Both the position numbers and the translations under genes were made by a program. A stretch of DNA of 64,000 bases, from NCBI RefSeq assembly GCF_019112545.1, contig NW_025064883.1, positions 2,091,431-2,155,430 of the forward strand, given 5' to 3'. This stretch comes from Guyanagaster necrorhizus (taxonomy: Eukaryota > Basidiomycota > Agaricomycetes > Agaricales > Physalacriaceae). A model generated the notes under the pieces. It ran no database searches, had not been told where the DNA came from, and saw only the letters and a list, made by a program, of their open reading frames with translations. Below, piece after piece: positions 54,989-64,000 of the stretch (position 1 is the first letter of the stretch; each line of letters opens with the position of its first letter).

Positions 54989-56427
54989 TCAAGAGAAAGA
55001 TCTAACATCCAAAGAACTTGCTCCATCCTCATCTCCATCAGAGTCCATCTCCTTTCCCATCTCTTTCAACTCTATCATATTCTTATCCAGATGCCTCTCT
55101 ATTGTCTTTCTCAACTCCTTCATCTTTGACTCTCCTATATGCTGAAACTCTATGTGAGCTGCCATCCAAGACTCCAAGTCAGATGACATGAGCTCCACTG
55201 GAGACCCTATATCTGACATATAATCATCCAGTAAACCCTTCACAGTCCTATAGATATCTGCCACCTTCTCTACTAACTCATTTATCCAACCCACTACCTT
55301 CTTTGCAAGTTCATCCACTCAGCTCTACAACTTCTTCACATTGCCATTGATTTTCCAGAGAGCAGTGGTGATCTCCACATTCCTCACAATTCTGCCAACA
55401 CTGCTTCTCTGGTTAAATGAGCATGCTGTCTTCTTAACCTTACAGCATGCACAAGTTTAACTGCATCCAGCAGTAGTTCAGGTATAGCAGAGAGTATCAT
55501 TTTGCCTATATCTGATACAATACTCTGAAAAGATAATTAGCAATCTGATCCCTGAAAAAACATACCACTTATGCTCTCCAACTACTTCTCCCTCACTCTC
55601 TATCAGAGCTATGATATCTAACCTCACTCTCTTCCTGAGACTAGTACCAGCCCCACTCTCACTACTGCTGTCAGCCACAAAACTAACTGACTTGACCTTT
55701 TATTTTCTACCCTCCTTAATAGACCTAGTGACTCTCTGTTTACCTTGTCAAATATCCATCCTCAGCTGCTTCAGACAGGCCTGTGATGCATTCAACAGTT
55801 CACTTTCTTCACCCTTGGACTCTGTCTCAATCCAAAGAGCCTTCACCAAATGTACCTCAGGTCCTGCTGGACTCAACTCCATCTTGGCCAGTATCTTTCT
55901 GCAAAGGTAATTCATATTCTCTATCAGAGTCTGCACAGACTTACCTCCTCCTGCTGTCTCACTCTCCAATTGTGCCTGCTCCTCAGCCTCCACAGCCTCT
56001 TGTGCCCTTTTCTTTTTCTTGGCCTCCACCAACCTCTGTGCATTCTCCTCTGCCCTCAACCTTTCCTGCTCTCTCTGCTTTTCTGTGGCCCTCCTCAAGA
56101 CCTCCATCTTTTTCATATAGACTGTGCACTCCACCTTCATTCTCTCTTCCTGCTCCCTCTTTATTTTCTCTGCCTTTCATGACTCATGTCTCTCCACTGC
56201 CTTAGCATGATTCTCTTCCACTGCAAGCTGATCTAACCAGAACTCCTTCCTTTTTCTTTCAGAACAAACTAGCATCAGAATTCACATGAAGGGCTCAGGG
56301 ATTACTAATAAACAACATGCTATGACAGTCAACATTTTGACAAGATAAGAAAAAGATAACCAAGCAAGAGATAGTGGTGCTAGCAGATCAAGTTGCAGAA
56401 TTTCCATAGCCACTAACAATTCTCCAT
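54989..56427 (-). pseudogene. Antisense ORF (aORF) of element J
   Basis: Opposite in strand to the chromodomain of J. The ATG at 56427 begins MENC. Order: QLAVEENHAKAVERHES-like charged region (about 56220); an uninterrupted 130-codon coiled-coil stretch at 56140-55748 (KMEVLRRATEKQREQERLRA; AKKKKRAQEAVEAEEQAQLE); SSSESGAGTSLRKRVRLD (about 55660); the Cys motif TCACCKVKKTACSFN at about 55440-55395; and a helical tail ending DSDGDEDGASSLDVRSFS at 54989. Compared with B, the coil and tail have different sequences but the same order, while the Cys motif is nearly unchanged. Confidence 0.7.
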
Positions 56428-56488
56428 GTGGTCTCACCAGGCATTGGAATCTGCACTCTTGAGAGCAAGAATGCTAATAGAGGGATAC

Positions 56489-56986
56489 TGTCATGCACAT
56501 GCTGCCAGTCTCCATGCCACTTTAACCAATCATGAATTTAATCACCATGTCCCATCAGACTCCATCTGCTTTTCATTAACAATCAATTTTATTTTATCAT
56601 TATCATTTCATATCCATATTTCACATTGTAGTATCTAGACTCTGAAAATGGTAGTGAACAATTCACACTGGAACTCAATAGACTCAACTCAGAATTAACT
56701 ATTAATAGTATATAAACTATATACAATTGTTGTAATTACTTAGTTCAAATATTGACTTGAATAGCCATCTACACTTTGTGCTCACTTCAGCTCCTCTCTA
56801 TCTCATCTATCAGATTCTATTTCAAAGGATATTCCTCTTCACTGCTCTGATAGAATTCTATTCTGTCCATCCAAATCCTTAGACCCTAACTCAAGGGTGA
56901 TGTTGCCAATAGCTTTATTGATGCCCACATACTCCAGCAGTCTCTATGCATATATTTAAGCCTAATCAATTGGCATGTTCTTAACA
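56489..56986 (+). repeat. 3' LTR of element J (family B)
   Basis: 498 bp from TGTCATGCACATGC to GGCATGTTCTTAACA, preceded by the purine-rich AATAGAGGGATAC. It is inserted into an older, opposite-orientation family B LTR whose remnant is 56987-57092. Confidence 0.85.
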
Positions 56987-57092
56987 TTCAGTGTCAACTA
57001 TTCACTACTATGTTTGGGGTCTAGATACTAGAGTATGAAAATACAAATGTGAAATAGTAATAATAAAATAAAATTAGTGGATAATAGAAAAC
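56987..57092 (-). repeat. Family B LTR remnant
   Basis: Contains GTTTGGGGTCTAGATA and the following 60 bases of the family B LTR in reverse orientation. It is cut on the left by the LTR of J and on the right by the insertion of K. Confidence 0.75.
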
Positions 57093-57609
57093 TGTTATGA
57101 TTTTCTCTATTTTCTTTTCTTTTTCCTTGGAAATGACCCCTATCTCTGCTTAGTCAGAGCACTTAGACCAGTGCTTAGGACCATGGGAATGCTTAGCTCA
57201 GCAACCCAGTCAGTCATTGTCTTATTGTATGGCTGTGTGCTGTGAAGGGAGAGACAATACTCCTTTTGTCACTAAACAGCAGTAACAGCAACAACAACAG
57301 CCTGCCAGACAACAGCCTTTGTGGAGAGCCTGGCAACAGCAGAGGTAACAGCTCTACAACAGACAATATCTTTTGTAAACATTTATTTATAGCACGATAA
57401 CAGAACAGTATTTAAGTAACATAGCTCTTGCTGTAATACCCCAGCTTTGAGCTAAAGTTTATTCTTCACCATCCTATCTTGAGTGACTTGCAATGCCTTG
57501 ACCACACACTTCTATTAACACACCAGTGAACTCAGTCAGTCTAACCCAAAGTGCAAGGTTCTGAACTGTTTATCACATGTTGATAGTCATGTGGAGTTTG
57601 GGCTTAACA
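57093..57609 (+). repeat. 5' LTR of element K (family A)
   Basis: 517 bp, TGTTATGATTTTCTC...GGGCTTAACA. It has TATTTAAG at 57409-57416 and the self-primer variant AGCTTTGAGCTAA at 57443-57455. The primer site TTAGCTTGAAGCT is at 57611-57623 and pairs with it through 11 Watson-Crick and two G-U pairs. Confidence 0.9.
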
Positions 57610-57665
57610 ATTAGCTTGAAGCTTCTTGCTTCCCTTTCTCAGGCCCAACCGTACTAAGAAACTGA

Positions 57666-60600
57666 ATGCCCCCTGCCTTAAATCCATCTGACCTGAACTT
57701 TACTCATAAGTTCTTCAAACTCTTGGCTTCTATCATTGGAACCTTGATCAGTTTATTGGTGATCATACAGCTGTGCTGTAGATGCCAATCCATTACCACC
57801 TGGGCCATTCGACACTACCAAGAATTCCAGCATATCTGTACAATCCTCTGAAATGTCACATCAGACCTCTCCCTCCATGACATCCCTGCCTCTGTCTGAA
57901 ACTCTGTCCGACACCCTGAAGAAACAGAAGACAAGCCTAGGGGCTCAACTGAAGGATGTTCTAAAGAAGAGGAGCAGCAGCAGCAGTGACACAAATACCC
58001 CCCAAGACCCCTGTTGGCAATTGTCTGAGACCCTGGAAACTCTTGGGCTACAGGGTTTTGACAACTCTGACCTGATACCCCTGACCTCTCTCCTGAGCGC
58101 AGCATCACTGCATCAAGAACTACCATCATCCAGTCTGGAATTGGGCACTGGGCTAGAGACTCTCTGGATGCCATTCAGATGGCTTCAAGGACTAGAAGTA
58201 CTGACAGGCATCAACCCTGATATACCTCATCAACAAGAAGCAGTGGAAGGAGAACAAGGGTCAGTAGTCCCGACCCCTTCTTTGATGACACCAACAGGGA
58301 CGAGGTCCAATACTGGCAAGCAGTGACAAGAGTGGCCAGCAGACTGAAACAGAGAGGAGCCACATGCCTACCAAGGCATAGTCCAGTGGTACCAAACCCA
58401 ATATGGCTGACCCCCCAGTCCCTTGCCAAGTTCCTCAATGCTCCCGACTCTCCATTCCAGAAACCAGCCACTCCCGACAGTGAGCCTGACTCTTAGACCG
58501 GGACCACTGCCAGAACTGTCCATGCTGATGACTACTACCACCAGCAGCCAACACTCCTCGACGACAACCACTCGTTATCATATGGGACTGACACCATCGC
58601 TGAAACTGATGATATCCTCATCCAGAGAGATAGGATACCATCAGACCGGGAAACAATCAGAGACAACAATGAGCATATTGACCCCATTGGGAATCTCAAA
58701 AGAGTTCTCGACAGGCCAATCACCACCCTCTTCCTTTGCTCCTGGTTCTATAGAAACTTCTGCTGGTATCACAGAGCAGTGGCGCTGCCAGCAGAAGGAG
58801 AAGAGGAGCAGCCTGACCAGGAGCCTTCTCCTCAACCCAGACCCAATGACACCAAGTCAAGTACTCAGCCTCAACCCACTCACCTTGGAAACCTTCAGCC
58901 AGTAAGGCAGTTCCCTCCTTGAGGGGACCACTGACAAGGGGGCCAAAGAGGACAATGAGGCTGAGGAGGAGGACCAAGGCAGCTGGATGGTGGACCCCAT
59001 CCTTGAGTGGGAAAGTATTGTCAACATAACCACACACCAAGAACAGGAGAAGAAACGACAGGAATGAGAGGCATGGGAAGAAGACTTTATTCGGTTATAC
59101 TAAGAGCAGGTAGCCAAATTATAGAGGGACGATCATTGGCGACGATTGTTGGCTATGATCGTCCCTAGGACGAAGGTATACCACTACCAACCACGTCAAG
59201 CAGGAGGAGATTTTACAGTATGCTGCGACTGAGCATGCCATTTTTAATTTTAATCAGCGCTATTTACATTATCAGATGATGGTGATGCCACCATATCGAC
59301 CAAGGTTCAGCAAATAAGAGGCACCGATGCCATAGACCCCAAGTGTGATGCCATCTAAGATGGCGAACACAGCATCATCAATCCAAACAGTGACATCAAG
59401 ATACTTGCTCACCACATCGGCCATCCACAGCATGGCATCTCAGCTAACCCAATCCTATGGACAGCTGAGAACATACCACCCAAATTCCTGGACCGGCACA
59501 GAGAGCCAACTATTGGGAGAGCAGCCACCACCTGATGAAGCAACCAGATCGGTTCCTGCCAATGAGAAGAAGAATGACTCCAAAGCAATGGCATAGGGGT
59601 GGACCATCAAGGATGGGTAGATTGTCCAAAAAGAGGGGCCTCCAACTTCATGAAGTCCCGTTGCTGATGATGGGTCACTACATTCCTTTCTGGGACCCCT
59701 GATGAATTGGGCTAGTCCCTCTAGGGGGAAAACCCCCAAATCTGATATCGCCTCTTGATCCGAAGGCACATATATTGAACATCAGACTGATGTTAGGGCA
59801 GGAGCCCCTTCCTTTTAAAGGGGCTTCAGACAATATTGACCATTTCCTTATGGACTGTGACCAATATTTTCAGGTCTTTGCCTTGTACTTCCTCCATGAC
59901 ATATACAAGATAAACTATGTCACCACCTACTTCGAAGACAAAGCAAAAGTATGGTGGGTACTATTAGCCCCTAACTTCTAGTCAACTACCCAGCAACACC
60001 ACTGGTATCCCTCTTGGGTGGTACTAAAGCAGATGATCCATGACAAGTTCATGGACTCTGCAGTACAAGAAGTCCACAGGTCAAAGATGAAGGAGTACAA
60101 GATAGGCAACAAGGTGGCACTGGACTACTTCAATGAATTGAAACGGCTCGAAAAACTCACTGGAGTCAGGGAGGACATAGCTGACTCAGGACGAATGGTT
60201 GAGTATATGAAGTGGGGATTGCCACCTCATTATCTCAAGACTATTTCAGATCTCAGCCATAGTGTTCCAGTTGGCTACAATGACTGGAAGGCACAAATCA
60301 TCCTGATATGGCAGGAATAACAGCGACAGAAGGTGGAAGCAGCAAACCTGTAGAACCAGCACAGGTATCAGGGACAAAGCTCGAAGCCCTCAATCTCTCA
60401 TGCGACCACATCTGTCAGACCCAGCAGCTTAGCCTCAACTTTCCAGAATGATGGGAAGTGAACTGGTAAGAGTCCAAATACCACAACGGGCAAGCAGATC
60501 GACATGGATCACCTCAAAAAGGAGAGGAAATGCTTTAATTGTGGCCAACTGGGCCATATGGCATGAAATTGCCTGGAGAAGAAGAACAAGTGCACATGAG

Positions 60601-60700
60601 AAGATATCTGAATGCAGATTGCTAAACTGATAAAGGAAGATGAAGACCTCAGGCAAGACGACAAGCCCGAGGAGGGAAAAGACAAGGCCGAGCAGTGAGC
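57666..60700 (+). pseudogene. Element K leader ORF and Gag
   Basis: The ATG at 57666, 57 nt inside the LTR, begins MPPALNPSDLNFTHKFFKLL and a membrane-like run (ASIIGTLISLLVIIQL) then CCRCQSI. A long linker follows, with readable stretches at 57853-58326 and at 58570-58905. The Gag core is at 59815-60320 (GASDNIDHFLMDCDQYFQVF; YFEDKAKVWWVL; VALDYFNELKRLEKLTGVRE). The zinc knuckle at 60531-60572 reads CFNCGQLGHMA-NC with a TGA at 60564 in place of an Arg codon, and a Lys/Glu-rich tail ends near 60700. The stretch to the protease (60700-61280) is a decayed linker. Confidence 0.85.
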
Positions 60701-61279
60701 AATTCCACTCACTCAGCCAAGGAAACAGATAACAGGTCACAAACTGCTGGACAGACTGACATTTTACCTTCTGTAGTACCACCTCCTATGTCTAAATTAT
60801 GCATGCATTCGAATATACCTGACCCTATTATCCACCAATCAGAATTGCCCAAGGAACCAACTTCAACAACTCAAGTGCTGACAAAGGGCCAAAGAGAGGC
60901 AGAGAGCCCCAAAGATGCATCTTCATCAAAAGTTTGTCAAACTAAAAATATAAAACAGACTCAACTGCCTTTGGGCTGAACAGGGGCAGAGGGGCCCACA
61001 ACATGGCTCAAACCATTCGATACCGAATGGATTTGGCAAGCCATTAAAGATGCCAAGGACGAAGTAGTGGTGAAAGCCATATTCAAGAACTGGGTCCACA
61101 AGATCTGAGTCGAAGAAGTGATTGATGACATGATTGCAGGGATGCAGTCTACAGAATGATGTCGAGCCCTGGAATGGCTTGATGAATTACATGGACCATA
61201 AAAATTCATCCGATGAGCCAAATCCCCTGGGAAGGATTTACTAGCCAAAGCACAGATCAAGACATTAACATCTTGATCA

Positions 61280-63453
61280 ATCCATGCAGTCATGGCTTTA
61301 ATTGACAGCGGCTGCACAGGAAGTAGCATTAACCAAGCTTTTGTCAACAAGCATCAGCTGCCCACTCAGGCAACAGCAGCATCTATCCCAGTCTACAATG
61401 CAGATGGGACAAAAAACCAAGCCAGATTGATTACCAAATATGTAGAGCTTAGGCTCACCATCAGTGATCATTCGGAATGAATTGACTTAGCAGTAATCAA
61501 TCTAGAAACAAAGGAGATATTCCTCAGCTATGATTGGCTGATCAGACACAATCTGCTGATCAATTGGAAGACCAGATGAATCATCTTCACTTGATGTTAA
61601 TGCCGGAAGATTCCATTCAAACTACCAGATGAAGATCCTGAGAACCAATGGGATGAGGAGATGGAAGATGGCGAAACCATTCTCACTGTTGACCTACAAA
61701 AGGCTATTAGCATTCAGGCAGTACATCATGCTAATGACCTGGTGGCAAAAGCCAATGCTGAAAAAGAGGAAAGGATGTTCGAAGAAATGATACCCAAATA
61801 GGCATACAATTATTGGGATTTATTTGACAAAGACAGTTTCGATGAACTACCCGATGCGAAACCCTGGGACTATGCCATCAAACTAACCCCTAATGCAAAT
61901 GCCAACCTCGATTGCAAGTGTTATCCACTAGGCAATAACAAACAACAAGAGCTAGATAAGTTTCTCGAAGAAAACTTATCTAGCAGAAGGATCCAGCCAT
62001 CAAAGTCACCGATGGCATCACCCTTCTTTTTCATCAAAAAGAAAGATGGAAAACTCTGACCAGTGCAAGATTATCGAAAACTTAATGAGATAACAATCAA
62101 AAATCGTTATCCTCTTCCATTAATCTCAGAGTTAATGGACAAACTCTGGGGCACGAAATATTATACCAAACTGGATGTCCAGTGGGGATACAATAATGTG
62201 CGAATCAAAGAAGGCGATGAGTGGAAGGCTGCTTTTTGAACTAACCATAGTTTGTTCGAACTGACTGTCATGTTCTTCAGACTGACTAACTCACTGGCCA
62301 CCTTCCAGTGGATGATGAATGACATCTTTAAAGATCTCATTGCCATGGGAAAGGTAACGATCTACTTGGACAACATACTTATCATGTCCAAAACCAAGGA
62401 GGAACACTGATAGATAGTATGCCAAGTATTATTCTTAATGAGGAAGCACTGACTCTTCCTCAAGGCTGAAAAATGTGAATTCAAGGTATTAGAAACTGAA
62501 TACCTCAGAGTCATTATCAGCAAAGGAAGCATCAGAATGGACCCTGTCAAAGTGGTGGGGGTAACTGAATAGCCAGAACCGACCAAGAAGAAGAAGCTAC
62601 AATCATTCCTCAGGTTCACCAACTTCTACCAATGGTTCATCCAGGATTACAGCAAAGTGGTGTGACCTATGATGCAATTAACTGGAAATTCCCCATGGAG
62701 CTGAGGAATTTCCCAATGGGTAGCGTTTAATGACTTTAAACACTGACTAGCCAAGGATGTCATTCTGGTCATACCAAGCCAGGATGGGAAGTTCCAGGTG
62801 GAAGCAGACTCTAGTGAAGGTGCAATCAGAGCTGTCCTCTCACAGGAACAAGATAACAAATAGTGACCAGTTGCCTTTATGTCAAAGGTGCTCACAGTGA
62901 CTGAGCGCAACTATGAAATCTATGACAAAGAACTCCTCGCCATAATACTTGCCCTTGCTGAATGGTGGCATTATCTCATTGGAGCCCATCACACCTTCGA
63001 AATCTGGACTGATCATCAGAATCTTCGATATTTCTGACAGCCCCAAAAGCTTAATCACAGACAAGCCAGATAGGTCACAGAACTATCAGAATATGAGTAT
63101 ACACTCCACCACAAAGCCAGAGTAGCAAACAAGAAGGCCAACTTCCTCAGCTGCAGGGCAGATCATAACCAAGGAGGAGATGACAACAAGGAGGTCATAT
63201 TATTATGGCCAGAGCACTTCTGGGCAATGATCATGCCAATGGAAGATGAAATGCATGAATGCATCAAGAGTGCCACTCGAGATCCCCACAAATAGGATCA
63301 AAGAATCACCCCATCACTCAATCATGAGCACAGATTAAAGAAAGAAAGGGAATTGATCTATTATGATGAACAGATCTACATCCCAAGGGATCAAAGACTG
63401 CAAGGTGACATCATCACCACATGTCATGATCACGCAACAGCTGGACACCCTGG
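61280..63453 (+). pseudogene. Element K Pol: protease, RT, RNase H, start of integrase
   Basis: Protease ALIDSGCTGSSINQAF at 61295-61345 with the active site intact. RT N-part at 61800-62040 (FDELPDAKPWDYAIKL). [12 protein letters not shown] at 62050-62090, with one CGA-to-TGA and the second CGA intact. YLDN at 62363-62374, so the second catalytic Asp is Asn. RNase H at 62780-63040 (VEADSSEGAIRAVLSQEQD; IYDKELLAIILALAEW). The integrase zinc module is cut after TCHDHATAGHPG by the D repeat. Stops remain in several places. Confidence 0.88.
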
Positions 63454-64000
63454 TGATGTGCTTGGTAACTTCTAAGTGACTAAGAGAAGTGAATGAGGAA
63501 TGAACTCTCAAACACCAACACCTAACCATTCAATACACAATCACCAAATACAGTTGAGGTCGGTTGTTTTGAGTACAATAAAAGCACTCTTGCAATCTTA
63601 AGTAAAATCAAAGAAACAGTCAATAAAGACAGTTATTCAACTCTATCTTGCTTTCAAAGATGCAATACTCATGAGAGTAGTTTATAGCAATGTTTAAGTA
63701 TAATTAGGACTTAGAATCAACACCAAATTGCACTCCAAACCAACTTAGAACATTCTAAAACCCAATGAACTCCAAAACCCAAATACTAAGTCTATCAAGC
63801 ACTTAGGCTTGACTAGCTGCACTCTTGGCTGGCTAGCAGTCCTCAAAACTGAAGAACTTGTATTCTGATGCTGAAACCCTTATAGTTTGGAACCCAAATT
63901 AATCCAAAACCCAAAATACAGTTATTATTCCAATCTAATCCTCTCTCTAAGTGATAAAGCAACTTAAATAAATCACTAAGTCGAAGCAGAACTCAAAATC
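63454..64000 (-). repeat. Family D LTR, partial at window edge
   Basis: TGATGTGCTTGGTAACTTC onward, collinear with the reversed D copy at 27571 for all 547 bases in the window. It is inserted into the integrase of K. The left flank ends ctgg, expected to be repeated at its far end outside the window. Confidence 0.88.

Larger units (their letters stand above)
57093..63453 (+). mobile_element. Element K: A-type Ty3/gypsy element, least decayed, cut by a D LTR
   Basis: 5' LTR, primer site, leader/Gag, protease, RT, RNase H and the start of integrase on plus; a family D repeat interrupts the integrase zinc module at 63453 and the remainder lies beyond the window. It keeps many CpG and CGA codons lost in element A (for example DYRKLN with CGA at 62075), so it is younger or less mutated. 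Several stops remain. Confidence 0.9.

Noticed and set aside
55783..56205. Plus-strand frames of 110-140 codons rich in Leu/Ser/Pro
   Set aside because: They are shadows of the minus-strand coiled-coil aORF of element J; Lys/Glu-rich helices read on the other strand give Leu/Phe/Ser-rich frames.
57815..59040. Several minus-strand frames of 60-119 codons in element K
   Set aside because: They overlap the Gag leader of K, differ from anything in A, H or E2, and read as Ser/Leu/Val-rich complements.
1..64000. CRISPR arrays, tRNA or rRNA genes, bacterial promoters and riboswitches
   Set aside because: I saw no regularly spaced short repeats, no cloverleaf-like sequence with an acceptor CCA context, and no rRNA-like block; repeat content and retroelement types are eukaryotic.

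Overview
Organism and overall character. The window is fungal nuclear DNA made almost entirely of nested, decayed LTR retrotransposons. There is no bacterial operon structure, no rRNA or tRNA gene, and no intact host gene. Integrase tails carrying chromodomains of the 'LGYKGTNKEFTW' type, plus an antisense accessory ORF with a short Cys-rich motif, suggest a filamentous fungus, most likely a basidiomycete of the Agaricomycotina. That placement is inference. Almost every reading frame is broken by C-to-T / G-to-A transitions. CpG is nearly absent outside the youngest copies, and Arg CGA codons have become TGA, which fits a RIP-like or methylation/deamination process.

Families. Family A is a Ty3/gypsy chromovirus with an LTR of about 430-530 bp and a leader ORF encoding a membrane segment. 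Family B is a second chromovirus with an LTR of about 500 bp, a short Gag, a Gag-Pol with a chromodomain, and an antisense ORF (aORF) between pol and the 3' LTR. Family D is known only as a solo LTR of about 1.4 kb with 4-bp target duplications. There are also two or three Ty1/copia elements and one pogo-like DNA transposon with intact terminal repeats.

Layout. 1-929: 3' end of an A element (E1, +). 930-3694: A-type 5' end (E2, -). 3700-4290: IN/chromodomain remnant. 4290-5972: fragments of possible host genes (aldo-keto reductase; unknown). 6009-12961: complete family B element C (-) with LTRs and a near-identical target duplication. 14421-16027: A-type pol remnant (+). 16028-17448: D solo LTR, followed by a B-type 3' end. 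18563-about 30060: A-type element H (-), hit by a pogo element in its 3' LTR and by two D solo LTRs in PR and Gag. 30061-36200: copia remnants. 36206-53117: A element (+) inserted in copia F, itself carrying B element 44339-52831 (-) in its 3' LTR, which in turn carries a solo A-type LTR in its gag. 53779-54426: second copia gag. 54425-57092: D fragment and B-type 3' end (element J). 57093-63453: youngest-looking A element K (+), cut by another D LTR that runs off the window.

How the parts work together. Gag, protease, RT, RNase H and integrase/chromodomain modules are in canonical Ty3/gypsy order. Both gypsy families lack a recognisable tRNA primer site. Instead, the sequence just inside the 5' LTR is complementary to LTR sequence about 35 nt downstream of a TATA box, the arrangement of Tf1-type self-priming. 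The most notable observations are this self-priming signature in two families, the conserved antisense Cys-rich ORF, the membrane-segment leader ORF, and a four-level nest whose order of events can be read from target duplications.
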